Of a stretch of DNA of 64,000 nucleotides, positions 52,536 through 61,094 are shown piece by piece. Positions within the stretch are counted from its first letter, which is position 1. Every line of letters begins with the position of its first letter. A model generated the notes under the pieces. It had not been told where the DNA came from. It did not search any database and saw only the letters and a program-made list of their open reading frames with translations. The stretch spans positions 434,001 through 498,000 of the forward strand of contig NZ_JAHXBF010000001.1 in the NCBI RefSeq assembly GCF_020103695.1, written 5' to 3'. The position numbers and the translations under genes were made by a program. Source of the stretch: Hyalangium versicolor (lineage in GTDB: Bacteria > Myxococcota > Myxococcia > Myxococcales > Myxococcaceae).

Positions 52536-54215
52536 ATGCCCTTCGATGTGAAGAGGATCCTCGACCAGCTGGAGACCGGCACCCCCGCTGAGCCTGGGGT
52601 ACCGGCCTGGCAGGTGGAGAGCTGGGAGGATCCGGATGGATTCACCGCGGCGCTGGCCGTGGCTCACGTGGGCCGCGGTGCGCCCCTCAAGAGCCGCGGC
52701 GGGCAGCACTACGACTTCTTCCACGATCTTGTCGTGCGCCATGGCACTCCGGATCGGGTGGCTCTGCGCACCTACGATCGCAGGAGCGGGTGGCAGACGC
52801 TCAGCTACCGCCAACTGCACGAGCAGGCCTCGCGCCGGGCCACCGACTGGGCACGGCAGGGCGTCAAGGCTGGCGCCAAGGTGTGCCTGATCTACTCCGT
52901 GGGCAACGAGCTGCTCATCTCGCTCGCGGCGGCACTGGGGTTGGGGGCGTGCATCAGCTTCCTGCCTCCGCAGGGCCGGCGCTTCATCACGCGCCGCCTG
53001 GCCATGCTCGGGCCGGATCACATCGCCACCGAACCTCACCAGGCGCTCATCCTTCAGGGCTTCGAGAAGCAGTTGCTGCAGAGCCGAGGCCAGGCCTCGC
53101 CGGCCTTCACCTCGCACACGTACAAGCCGGAGGAGCCGGTGGGCCTGCTGTTCTCGCCCCTGGTGGAGCCGGCGGGAACCCCGGCACCGCTGAGCGCGGA
53201 GGATGCCTGGCGAGGGGCGCTCGTGGACGGCCTGCTCACCTTCGGCCTTGGCGCGGGAGAGCACCTGGCGGCGCCCGGCTACCACCCGCTCCAGCACGTG
53301 CCGGCCTTCCTCTTCGCCACGCTGCTGCGAGGCGCCACCTATCTCCACATCGAGTTGGCGGATCTCGAGACGACCCCCGCGCTGCTCAACGAGCATCCGG
53401 TGCGCGCGCTCGGCGTCACTCCTGCGGTGAGGGATCTGCTGCTGCGGACGCGCACCTCGCTCAAGAGCGTGGGCCACTGGTTCCGCAACCCCGAGGAGCC
53501 CATTGACTGGGTCTCCTGGCGGGCCTGGATCAAACAGTGCGGTGTGTCCGCGGTGCCTTCCTCCAACGTGCTCGTGGATCCGTCCGCGGGCGGCGCGGTG
53601 CTCGTCTCGACGCGGCGGGTCAGGGATCTGCACACCGAAGCTCCTCCGGCTCCGGGGCGTCGCTGGGGGCTCAGCGACGTCAACATGAGCGGCCAGGAGG
53701 CGCCAGGAGATGTGGGCGTCTTCTCCTTGATGCCGGACAAGGGACGGCCACCTCCCTACGTCGTCCTCACGCGCTCGTTTGGCGTGTACCACTACGGAGG
53801 GCCGCGCACGGCGAGGAGGGAAGGGCGGGTGTATCCGGCCGCCGAGGTGGCCGAGGTCGTCCAGGGGCTGCCCTTCGTTCGAGGCGCCGCCGTGGTGACA
53901 GCGCCCACGGGAGGAGTGGCGGGCCATTACCGCTACGTCCTGCTCGTCTTCACCGGAGCCCAACCCCAGCAGTCGGCCGTCTGGCTGCAGACGGTGAGGC
54001 GCACCCTGGAACTCGAATTGGGCGCGGAGCACCTGCCGGATCGCACCGAGTTCATCCCGCTGTACCCTCGCAAGGTGAAGGGGCAGGTAGACGAGCCCTG
54101 GTGCCACGCGCAGTACCTGACGGGTGCGCTCTATCGTAAGAGTGCGGATCCGCTCTTCCAGGCCCTGACGGCGCTGCGGGGCCACCTGCTGGAAAAGGCC
54201 GAGCCGCCTGTGTGA
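52536..54215 (+). CDS. AMP-binding (ANL)-like pseudoenzyme at the head of the type VI operon
   Basis: A 559-residue protein with the fold signature of acyl-CoA synthetases: WQTLSYRQLHEQASRRATDW, GVKAGAKVCLIYSVGNELLI, LGLGACISFLPPQG, then a C-terminal domain with RVYPAAEVAEVV and PLYPRKVKGQVD. The ATP-phosphate loop (TSGTTGxPK in active members) is replaced near LLFSPLVEPAGTPAP, and the YGxTE and TGD motifs cannot be found. The final Lys near KVKGQVD may be kept. It is therefore probably non-adenylating or altered. It is followed 39 bases later by the PAAR gene, in line with all type VI genes, so a role in secretion or effector handling is inferred. ATG 52536 follows the remnant stop by four bases. 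Confidence 0.78.
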   Translation: MPFDVKRILDQLETGTPAEPGVPAWQVESWEDPDGFTAALAVAHVGRGAPLKSRGGQHYDFFHDLVVRHGTPDRVALRTYDRRSGWQTLSYRQLHEQASRRATDWARQGVKAGAKVCLIYSVGNELLISLAAALGLGACISFLPPQGRRFITRRLAMLGPDHIATEPHQALILQGFEKQLLQSRGQASPAFTSHTYKPEEPVGLLFSPLVEPAGTPAPLSAEDAWRGALVDGLLTFGLGAGEHLAAPGYHPLQHVPAFLFATLLRGATYLHIELADLETTPALLNEHPVRALGVTPAVRDLLLRTRTSLKSVGHWFRNPEEPIDWVSWRAWIKQCGVSAVPSSNVLVDPSAGGAVLVSTRRVRDLHTEAPPAPGRRWGLSDVNMSGQEAPGDVGVFSLMPDKGRPPPYVVLTRSFGVYHYGGPRTARREGRVYPAAEVAEVVQGLPFVRGAAVVTAPTGGVAGHYRYVLLVFTGAQPQQSAVWLQTVRRTLELELGAEHLPDRTEFIPLYPRKVKGQVDEPWCHAQYLTGALYRKSADPLFQALTALRGHLLEKAEPPV

Positions 54216-54254
54216 GGATGAGGCGCCGCGCCAGCCCTCTCCAAGGAGTGCATC

Positions 54255-54641
54255 ATGGGAGTCCAGGTCGTTACAGGGGCCATGTTGCAGTGCAGCTTCG
54301 GCGTGGCCCCGTCCTCGCTGATGGTCCTGCCCACAAACAAGGTGATGGCCACCACGCCGGCGGCCAACATCATGGACAACAAGCCCATGGTGAACATCAT
54401 GCCCTTCGGCATGTGTCAGTCGATGGCGAACCCCATGGTGGCGGCGGCTACCGCGGCGGCCATGGGGGTGCTCACGCCCATGCCCTGCATCCCCGCCACG
54501 GCGGCGCCCTGGGTTCCCGGGTGTCCCAAGCTGATGATCGGCAACATGCCGGCCGTGGACAGCAACTGCAAACTGATGTGCTCCTACGGTGGTGTCATCC
54601 AGGTCGTCTCGCCTGGACAGGTGACGGTGCAAGATGGGTGA
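54255..54641 (+). CDS. PAAR-like (DUF4280-type) spike-tip protein
   Basis: A 128-residue Met- and Pro-rich protein of the DUF4280/PAAR-like family. The typical lines are VVTGAMLQCSFGVAPSSLMV, NIMDNKPMVNIMPFGMCQS, MPCIPATAAPWVPG and CSYGGVIQVVSPGQ. PAAR-like proteins form the sharp cone that caps the VgrG spike and often carry effectors; here no effector domain is fused. AAGGAG lies eight bases before the ATG. It overlaps the next gene by eight bases. Confidence 0.88.
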   Translation: MGVQVVTGAMLQCSFGVAPSSLMVLPTNKVMATTPAANIMDNKPMVNIMPFGMCQSMANPMVAAATAAAMGVLTPMPCIPATAAPWVPGCPKLMIGNMPAVDSNCKLMCSYGGVIQVVSPGQVTVQDG

Positions 54642-55638
54642 ACCCGCGAAGGTCATTGCTCCCCTGGAGCTTCACCTCCTGGATCAGTTGCTGGAGGCAG
54701 AGGCGCCGGACATGGACGGCTCCGACGAGCGCCTGGGGAAGGTCAACGACCTGGTGGCCAAGAGCGCCTATCTCGACGCGGCTCGGGCCGCCGAGGCGCT
54801 GCTGAAGGAAGGCGAGCATGACGTGCGGCTCGTGGGCCCGTACCTCCTCGGGGTGTTCCTCGAGGGAGGCATGGCGGCGATGCCCGTGGTGTACCACTCG
54901 CTCTCCAGCATGCTGCTGCGCAACTGGCAGTTCTTCAGCCCGCGCGAGCGCAGGGACGTCTACGCCGACGGCGGCCTGCGCTGGCTGATCAAGGTGCTCA
55001 ACAAGCACCTGGAGCATCACGAGCGCATGAAGGACGCCACGTTCCTGGCCTGGAGCGCTCCGTCCAATCGCGAGCCGCTGGAGCAGGCGCTCGCGCTCAG
55101 CGAGGAGATCTTCGCCTCGTTCAGCCGGGTGATGCCGCGCAACGGTTGTGAGGCCCCCTTCCGTCGCCTTACCCAGTGGTTGGAGGGACACCTGCAGTCG
55201 CTGCCGGTGCCGCCCCCTCCGGAGGACGCGGCCGCGCCGGATCCCGAGGAGGAGCCCGAAGAGGACGACTCGTCCGAGGAGGAAGCCAGGCCCGCGGCGC
55301 CCGTGTCGGCCGGGCCCACCATTCCCGTGTCTCCCGCGCTGGCGGATCTGATGCGCAAGCTGGCCGCGTTCAACACGCTCGTGGAGCGGGGGGACATGGT
55401 GAAGGCCTCCGTGGTGGCAGCGGACGTGCTGGCCTTGATCGAGCGCTTCGATCCACGCGTTTACCTGCCCTCGCTCTTCTCCCGCTTCTTCTCGGGCCTC
55501 AGCACTCACGCGGAGCAGGTGGAGCCGCTGCTGCAGAGCACCGAGTCGCTGTCCTTCCGCGCGCTCGATCAGCTCTACCGCGTGGATCTCTCCGCCTTCC
55601 TCGAGCAGAGCGCGCAGTTGGGCGAGGCGGAGGACTAG
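54634..55638 (+). CDS. IglI/TssA-like type VI protein
   Basis: A 334-residue cytoplasmic protein with two helical halves joined by an acidic Pro/Glu linker (about 190-225). The N-terminal half contains LDQLLEAEAPDMDGSDERLG and LVGPYLLGVFLEGGM, which resembles ImpA/TssA N-terminal domains and the IglI-annotated proteins of myxobacterial type VI clusters. The C-terminal half (ADLMRKLAAFNTLVERGDMV, YLPSLFSRFF) is helical and could oligomerise. Probably part of, or a cap for, the baseplate or sheath, as TssA is. It overlaps the PAAR gene by 8 bases and is seven bases from the TssG-like gene. Identity moderate. Confidence 0.65.
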   Translation: MGEPAKVIAPLELHLLDQLLEAEAPDMDGSDERLGKVNDLVAKSAYLDAARAAEALLKEGEHDVRLVGPYLLGVFLEGGMAAMPVVYHSLSSMLLRNWQFFSPRERRDVYADGGLRWLIKVLNKHLEHHERMKDATFLAWSAPSNREPLEQALALSEEIFASFSRVMPRNGCEAPFRRLTQWLEGHLQSLPVPPPPEDAAAPDPEEEPEEDDSSEEEARPAAPVSAGPTIPVSPALADLMRKLAAFNTLVERGDMVKASVVAADVLALIERFDPRVYLPSLFSRFFSGLSTHAEQVEPLLQSTESLSFRALDQLYRVDLSAFLEQSAQLGEAED

Positions 55639-55645
55639 GGCTGCC

Positions 55646-56521
55646 ATGGACGGCCCGGTCGAGCAGCGCATCCGAGAGCGCATCCGCAGCTTCGACATCC
55701 CGGCGTTGCTGGATGTGCTGGCCGCCTCCGGCTATGGCGACGCGGAACTCGAGTACCGCAGCCATCGCACCACCGTGCGCCAGTCCCATCTGGTGCACGA
55801 CGTCCAGTTCGTCCACACGCCGCGCAAGCGCGTGATCATCACGGTGAACATGGGGCTGTTCAGCGCCCAGTCGCCGCTGCCGTCCTTCATGATGAGGACC
55901 ATGGATCAGCTCGACCATGATCGGCTCGAGCGCTTCATCGGCTACTTCGATCACCGGTTGCTGGAGGAGTGCTTCTCCGGGCTCTACCCCGAGCGCAACA
56001 GCGCGCTGCTGCCCGGGTGGCCCGAGGCCGCGAGGGATCGGCTGAGGCTGCTGCGCCCCACCTGCCCGAGCACGATGCACTGGATCTTCACCAAGGCGTT
56101 CCCCGATGCGGAGCTCTCCGTGCGGCGCGAGGTGCGCCACCAGCAGGTGCCCGCGCGAGAGATGCGGCTGGGCTCCAGCGCGCTCGGCGAGGGCGACTCC
56201 ATGGGCGGCTTCGCCAACATCCCCACCGGCGCCATGGAGGTGAGGATCTTCTGTGCCGAGCCCTTCTCCAGTAACGGCTCGCCCTGGGCCACCGAGGCCC
56301 GCCGCCGCTTCGAGACGGATGTGTTGCCGCTGCTCTCGGAGACGGTGTTGATGCTCACCGTGATCCTCGTGATGCGCGAGCAGGAGGGTATCCTACGTTT
56401 GGAGCGGGCCAGCCACCTGGGCTATGACGCCCTGCAGGAACCCGCGAGCGAAGCGCAGCAAGTCCTTCTGTTCTCAGGGGATACGTCCAGCCACCAGCCG
56501 AACATCGCCGCAGAGGGGTAA
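55646..56521 (+). CDS. tssG: TssG-like baseplate protein
   Basis: A 291-residue protein. The line ITVNMGLFSAQSPLPSFMM, then DHDRLERFIGYFDHRLLEEC, matches the TssG pattern of a beta hairpin with G-x-PLP followed by a D-xx-FxxxFxHRL helix. The N-terminal PALLDVLAASGYGDAELEYR fits the usual start of TssG. It should form the wedge of the baseplate with TssF, TssK and TssE, all encoded downstream. Sequence similarity outside these lines is low, so this is a divergent member. It is followed by the AT-rich promoter region of tssB. Confidence 0.72.
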   Translation: MDGPVEQRIRERIRSFDIPALLDVLAASGYGDAELEYRSHRTTVRQSHLVHDVQFVHTPRKRVIITVNMGLFSAQSPLPSFMMRTMDQLDHDRLERFIGYFDHRLLEECFSGLYPERNSALLPGWPEAARDRLRLLRPTCPSTMHWIFTKAFPDAELSVRREVRHQQVPAREMRLGSSALGEGDSMGGFANIPTGAMEVRIFCAEPFSSNGSPWATEARRRFETDVLPLLSETVLMLTVILVMREQEGILRLERASHLGYDALQEPASEAQQVLLFSGDTSSHQPNIAAEG

Positions 56522-56527
56522 CCTTAC

Positions 56528-56557
56528 TTGACCCCTTTGAATGCTTTTTTTTAACAT
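56528..56557 (+). promoter_or_regulatory. Candidate promoter of tssB
   Basis: TTGACC (56528-56533) and TAACAT (56552-56557), 18 bases apart, lie in an unusually AT-rich stretch that includes eight T in a row (56545-56552). The start codon is about 95 bases downstream. It may give extra transcription of the sheath and tube genes. Confidence 0.45.
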
Positions 56558-56651
56558 TACTCTCCGCAACACAGCGGTGTACGTCCCGCGGTGAAGTCGG
56601 GGGGCCATTCAGTTCCCAGGAAGTGTGCGCCGCACCGTGTAAGGAGAATCC

Positions 56652-57260
56652 GTGCCCATTCAGGACAAGCTACCCAAGTCTCGCATCACGCTCGTCTATC
56701 GCACCAACATCAACGGCAAGGAAGAGGACGTCAAGCTCCCGTTCCGCGTCGTCGTCCTCGGTGATTTCTCGCTCGGCAGCTCCAAGGATCGGCAGGTCGA
56801 TCTCGAGGAGCGCAAGCTGCGCTCGGTCAACGGGAACAACCTCAACGAGCTGATGAAGGACATGGGCATGTCCATCTCCTTCGAGGTGGATGACAAGCTC
56901 AGCGCCGACGGCGAAGGGAAGATGGCGGTGGAGCTGCCTGTCGACAAGATCAAGTCCTTCCACCCGGACGAGATCGTCAAGCACGTGCCCAAGCTCAAGG
57001 CGCTGATGCTGCTGCGCAAGCTCCTGCTGGAGATGCAGTCGGACATCGACAACCGCAAGGACCTGCGCAAGAAGCTCTACGAGCTGTTCTCCAACAAGGA
57101 CGAACTCAAGAAGCTCTTGGAGAGCGAGCAGCTCAAGAGCTACGCCAGCATGCGCCTGCCCGCGGTGGCTGCCGCCAAGCCGGCCGACGGTGTCCAGCCC
57201 GCGCTCGCGGCCCAGAACGCTCCCGCTCCCGCTCCCGCCGTGGCGACCGCCAAGTCCTGA
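56652..57260 (+). CDS. tssB: Type VI sheath small subunit TssB
   Basis: A 202-residue protein that pairs with TssC to build the contractile sheath. Typical lines are SRITLVYRTNINGKEEDVKL, FRVVVLGDFSL with a following SSKDRQVDLEERKLRSVNG, and FHPDEIVKHVPKLKALMLLRKLL. An Ala/Pro tail of about 30 residues ends it, longer than in many TssB proteins. It starts at GTG 56652 with AAGGAG six bases upstream. TssC follows after 44 bases. Confidence 0.95.
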   Translation: MPIQDKLPKSRITLVYRTNINGKEEDVKLPFRVVVLGDFSLGSSKDRQVDLEERKLRSVNGNNLNELMKDMGMSISFEVDDKLSADGEGKMAVELPVDKIKSFHPDEIVKHVPKLKALMLLRKLLLEMQSDIDNRKDLRKKLYELFSNKDELKKLLESEQLKSYASMRLPAVAAAKPADGVQPALAAQNAPAPAPAVATAKS

Positions 57261-57304
57261 TCCACCCCACGATTTTCCATCCTTAGCCGAGGAGCTTGTC
57301 GCTC

Positions 57305-58795
57305 ATGGCCGAAAAGAATGCCCTGAAAGAGCTGTTTGAAGTCCGCGGGTTCGATATCCCCACCAGCCCCCAGCCGCTGGTCGGTACGGGCCTGGTCCCC
57401 ACCACCAACAACGATCTGCAAGTGCCCGGGGACGAGCGCTTCATGTCCGCCCTGGCGGCGCTGCTCTACAACGTGGAGCCCATCCAGGACGAGGCGGGGC
57501 AGACCCGCTTCGACAAGGGCGAGGTGATGAAGGCCATCGCCCACGTGGATCAGCTCATCGAATCGCAGATGAACGAGATCATCCACGACGAGAAATTCCA
57601 GAAGATGGAGGCCGCGTGGCGCGGGCTGGATGATCTGGTGCAGAACACCAACTTCCAGGCCGACATCACCGTCGACATCCTGGACGTGGAGAAGGAGGAG
57701 CTGTCCGAGGACTTCGAGAAGAACTCGAGCAACATCTTCTCCAGCGCGCTCTTCGACAAGATGTACATCAAGGAGTACGACCAGTTCGGCGGCCGTCCCT
57801 ACGGCGTCATGCTGGGCCAGTACGAATTCACCTCGTCCCGCCAGGACATCACCTGGCTGGAGCGCATGGGCAAGGTGGCCAACGCCTCGCACTGTCCGTT
57901 CATCGCGGCGGCCAGCCCCAAGTTCTTCGACTGCGACAGCGTGGAGCAGCTCGAGTCGCTCAAGAACCTGGATGGCGTGCTCAGCCACCCGCGCTACGGC
58001 AAGTGGAACGAGCTGCGCGAGAAGGAAGAGGCGGCCTACATCGGCCTGACGCTGCCGCGCTACGTGGTGCGCCTGCCGTGGGATCCGGACAAGAACCCGT
58101 GCGATGTCCTCAACTTCAAGGAGGACGCGGAGGGTGACACCCGGAAGTACCTGTGGGGCAACACCTCGTACCTCATGGGCCGCAACCTGGTGAAGGCCTT
58201 CGAGCAGTCCGGCTGGTGCCAGTCCATCCGCGGCCCCAAGGGCGGCGGGCTCGTCACCGGCCTGCCGGTGGACACCTTCACCCTGCGCGGGCAGAAGATG
58301 ATCCAGGCGCCGGTGGAGATCGCCATCCCGGACTACCGCGAGTACGAGTTCGCTCGCAACGGCTTCATCCCGCTCGTGTACCGCAAGGGCACCGGTGAGG
58401 CGACGTTCTTCAGCACCCAGTCCATCAAGCGGGCCAAGAAGTTCAAGGACCCGAAGGACTCGGAGAACTCGCAGCTGGTGACGAACCTGGCCTACACGTT
58501 CTCCATCACCCGGCTTGCGCACTACATCAAGAGCATCATGCGCGACAACATCGGCAGCACCGCGGACGCCGGCTACGTGCAGCGGCAGATCGACGCGTGG
58601 CTGGCCAACTACGTCACCACCGTGGTGAACCCGGACGACCTGACGCTGCGCCGCTTCCCGTTCAAGGCCACCAACGTCATGGTGGAGGCGCGTCCGGGCG
58701 AGATCGGCTGGTACGATTGCAAGGTCGCTGTGCTGCCGCACATTCAGTTCGAAGGCCTCAACGTGGAACTGATGCTGGAGTCCCGCCTGGGCTAG
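57305..58795 (+). CDS. tssC: Type VI sheath large subunit TssC
   Basis: A 496-residue sheath protein. It carries LMSALAALLYNVEP-like N-terminal lines, WRGLDDLVQNTNFQADITV, FGGRPYGVMLGQYEF, WLERMGKVANASHCPFIAAAS, RLPWDPDKNPCD and FLAYTFSITRLAHYIKSIMRD-type C-terminal lines with QRQIDAWLANYV. These are the standard TssC core. Length is normal. The ATG at 57305 has GAGGAGC about 11 bases upstream. With TssB it forms the helical sheath that drives the tube on contraction; ClpV, which recycles it, is not in the window. Confidence 0.97.
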   Translation: MAEKNALKELFEVRGFDIPTSPQPLVGTGLVPTTNNDLQVPGDERFMSALAALLYNVEPIQDEAGQTRFDKGEVMKAIAHVDQLIESQMNEIIHDEKFQKMEAAWRGLDDLVQNTNFQADITVDILDVEKEELSEDFEKNSSNIFSSALFDKMYIKEYDQFGGRPYGVMLGQYEFTSSRQDITWLERMGKVANASHCPFIAAASPKFFDCDSVEQLESLKNLDGVLSHPRYGKWNELREKEEAAYIGLTLPRYVVRLPWDPDKNPCDVLNFKEDAEGDTRKYLWGNTSYLMGRNLVKAFEQSGWCQSIRGPKGGGLVTGLPVDTFTLRGQKMIQAPVEIAIPDYREYEFARNGFIPLVYRKGTGEATFFSTQSIKRAKKFKDPKDSENSQLVTNLAYTFSITRLAHYIKSIMRDNIGSTADAGYVQRQIDAWLANYVTTVVNPDDLTLRRFPFKATNVMVEARPGEIGWYDCKVAVLPHIQFEGLNVELMLESRLG

Positions 58796-58840
58796 CCAGG
58801 CACGCCGTAGTCATCCATCAGCAAAAAAGAGGAGGGTCCC

Positions 58841-59425
58841 ATGCCGCAATTTTCCCGTTCCCTGGATGTGTACCAGGGGTTCAACTTCAAGAAGGACAAG
58901 CAGGCTCCGGTGGGCTTCATCACCAAGATGAAGCTGGGTGACATCGAGCTGAAGGCTGATCAGGAGACCATCAAGGATCCGGAGCAGCCGGACAAGGCGC
59001 TCGCCGCCAAGGTAGTGGGTGTGCTCAACCACTTCCTATGGGAGACGGGTGTCACGGACGCCATGTACCTGTCGTCGCAGATCTCGACGGCCAACAAGCA
59101 GATCCTGTCCGCGGCGCTCATGGGCACCTGGGCCAACGTGAACGTGGAGATCCAGTACGTCGTCTACGAGTACGATCCCCTCGCCAAGAAGTACTTCAAG
59201 TCCAGCTTCACGGACGCGGTGCTCAAGGGCATCCTAGAGAAGAACGGGGATGACCTGAACCTGTCCGTGGCGGACGATCCGTCCCACGAGGTGCAGTCGC
59301 CGAAGAACTACGTCTGCCAGGTGGGCGTCAAGCCGCAGACGCTGGAGCAGTCGGTGAACCTGGCGACGGGCTCTGGCAAGAACATCGTCAAGCAGTGGGG
59401 CGTCACCGAGGCCGCGGCGAAGTAG
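58841..59425 (+). CDS. hcp: Type VI tube protein (Hcp-like)
   Basis: A 194-residue protein directly after tssC, preceded by a strong site (GAGGAGGG). It opens MPQFSRSLDVYQGFNFKKDK and has a beta-rich middle with FITKMKLGDIELKADQ and VEIQYVVYEYDPLAKKYF. It lacks the usual Hcp start (MAFDAYLKFDGIKG-like) and is longer than most Hcp. Position and beta content point to the inner tube; some distant Hcp-like and IglC-type tubes look like this. Assignment by context plus fold-like pattern. Confidence 0.72.
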   Translation: MPQFSRSLDVYQGFNFKKDKQAPVGFITKMKLGDIELKADQETIKDPEQPDKALAAKVVGVLNHFLWETGVTDAMYLSSQISTANKQILSAALMGTWANVNVEIQYVVYEYDPLAKKYFKSSFTDAVLKGILEKNGDDLNLSVADDPSHEVQSPKNYVCQVGVKPQTLEQSVNLATGSGKNIVKQWGVTEAAAK

Positions 59426-59446
59426 CCTCCAGATAGGACCAAAGCC

Positions 59447-60700
59447 ATGCAGCGCCACAAGCTCGCGCGGGTCCGCTGGCAGGTCGGCCAGACGCTCCTT
59501 CCCGAGCACTTTCGCGCCCAGGACGAGGCGCTCTCGTCCGAAGCGCGGCTGCATGCTGCGTTGTCCGGGCTGCCTCAGGTCGGCATTGCCGCGCTCGCAT
59601 GGAGCGAGGCGCTGCTGGCCGAGGGCAGCCTTTCCCTTTCCACACTGACGGCTGTCATGCCCGGTGGCTTCCTGGTGGACGTACCAGGCAACGCCGCCGT
59701 GCCCACGTTCTCGCTGGAGGCCACGGGCAAGGCGGAAGTGACCGTCTTCCTGCACCTGCTCGAGGACACGCGCGGCACCGAGGGCGTGCCCCTGTACTCG
59801 GCGGAGCCTCCCAACGTGCAGCGCGTGCTGCACAAGCTGCAGCTGTCCAGTGAGCAGGCCGTGGATCGCGCCCTGTCCTCGCTGGAACTGGTGTCCTTCT
59901 CCAAGGGGCTCGAGGGCATGTGGCGCCCCTCCACCGAGAAGGTGCCGCCGCTGCTGCTGGTGGGGCCCAACCCGTTCCTGGACGGGCTGCTCTTCGAGCT
60001 GGACTCGTTGCTGGAGAAGGCGCACGGCCAGCTGCGCACGCTGCTGCTGGACAGCTACCAACGTGCGGAGCGGCTGGCCAGCGCACGCCGCACCCTGCTC
60101 GAGGTGCGCAGGCTCCAGGCCATGCGCGCGGACATGCGCGTGGGCATCAGCCCTCACCCGTACCACTTCTTCGATGCGCTGCGCCGGTTCTACTTCGAGG
60201 TGAGCTGCTACCTGGAGCTGGAGCCCGGCGAGTCCATGCCCACCTACCAGCACGATGATCTGGCCGCGTCGCTCGGTGGATGGATGGACCTGCTGAACCG
60301 CGCCTTCCGCCCCGAGGACACGCGGCTCACCTACAAGACTTTCGAGGCGAAGGACGGACAGTTCATCCTCTCGCCGCTGCCCACGTTGGATTCGGGGGTG
60401 CAGAGCGAGCTGTACCTGCTGGTGCGCAGCGAGGATCCCAGCCGCCCGCCCTCCATGGAGGGGGTGAAGGTGGCCAGCCCCTCGCGCCTGCCGGTGGTAC
60501 GCCGCCTGGCGCTGCGAGGCATTCCCTTCCAGCACGTTCCGCACCCCGCGTTCCCCCATGCCTTCGGTCCGGAGATCTCCTGGTACCGGCTGACGCTGGG
60601 AGAGGAGTGGCAATACGCCCAGCGCGACAATGGCATGGCCTTCTTCGTCACGCCGGCGCTGCAGGGCCACCAGGTGTTCCTCTTCTGGCGGAGGGCGTGA
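59447..60700 (+). CDS. tssK: Type VI baseplate protein TssK
   Basis: A 417-residue protein. The N terminus VRWQVGQTLLPEHFRAQDEA matches the TssK opening (W-x-G-x-LLPQHFQ), then LSTLTAVMPGGFLVDVPGNA and a helical middle with PHPYHFFDALRRFYFEVSCY. The C-terminal domain has ISWYRLTLGEEWQYAQRDNG and FVTPALQGHQVFLFWR. TssK links the baseplate to the membrane complex. Start ATG 59447. TssE begins one base after its stop. Confidence 0.93.
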   Translation: MQRHKLARVRWQVGQTLLPEHFRAQDEALSSEARLHAALSGLPQVGIAALAWSEALLAEGSLSLSTLTAVMPGGFLVDVPGNAAVPTFSLEATGKAEVTVFLHLLEDTRGTEGVPLYSAEPPNVQRVLHKLQLSSEQAVDRALSSLELVSFSKGLEGMWRPSTEKVPPLLLVGPNPFLDGLLFELDSLLEKAHGQLRTLLLDSYQRAERLASARRTLLEVRRLQAMRADMRVGISPHPYHFFDALRRFYFEVSCYLELEPGESMPTYQHDDLAASLGGWMDLLNRAFRPEDTRLTYKTFEAKDGQFILSPLPTLDSGVQSELYLLVRSEDPSRPPSMEGVKVASPSRLPVVRRLALRGIPFQHVPHPAFPHAFGPEISWYRLTLGEEWQYAQRDNGMAFFVTPALQGHQVFLFWRRA

Positions 60701-60701
60701 G

Positions 60702-61094
60702 ATGACGCGCCCGGCCTTCCTCGACAAGTTCACCAGCCCCTGGCAGCGCCCAGGCGGCAACAGCGAGTTGCAGCAGGTGCGCCAGAACCTGGAATCCCTG
60801 CTGAACACCAAGGAGGGCTACGGCTACTTCGTCGATGGCTTTGGCCTGGGCCGCTACTCCGAGAAGTACGGCACCCAGGATCTGATGAAGACGCTCACCG
60901 GGGAGATGCTGCACTCGGTGGAAGCGCACGAGCCCCGGCTGCGGGATGTGGAGCTGGAGCTGCGGGGACGGGACTCGGGACTCTGGCTGCACTTCGTGCT
61001 GACGGGGACGCTGGGCGGTGAGCCCTGCACCCTACGGGTGCTCTTCCACACCGTGAGCGGGCAGGTGCGGGTGGAAGAGGACGAGGAGCGATGA
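60702..61094 (+). CDS. tssE: Type VI baseplate protein TssE
   Basis: A 130-residue gp25-like protein. Recognisable lines are LLNTKEGYGYFVDGFGLGRY, VEAHEPRLRDVELELRGRD and LWLHFVLTGTL, matching the gp25/TssE EPRL motif that contacts the sheath start. Start ATG 60702, one base after tssK. It overlaps the VgrG base gene start by four bases. Confidence 0.92.
   Translation: MTRPAFLDKFTSPWQRPGGNSELQQVRQNLESLLNTKEGYGYFVDGFGLGRYSEKYGTQDLMKTLTGEMLHSVEAHEPRLRDVELELRGRDSGLWLHFVLTGTLGGEPCTLRVLFHTVSGQVRVEEDEER

Noticed and set aside
56545..56552. Eight-T run as terminator of the tssG-like gene
   Set aside because: No stem precedes it; a promoter reading fits the surrounding hexamers better.
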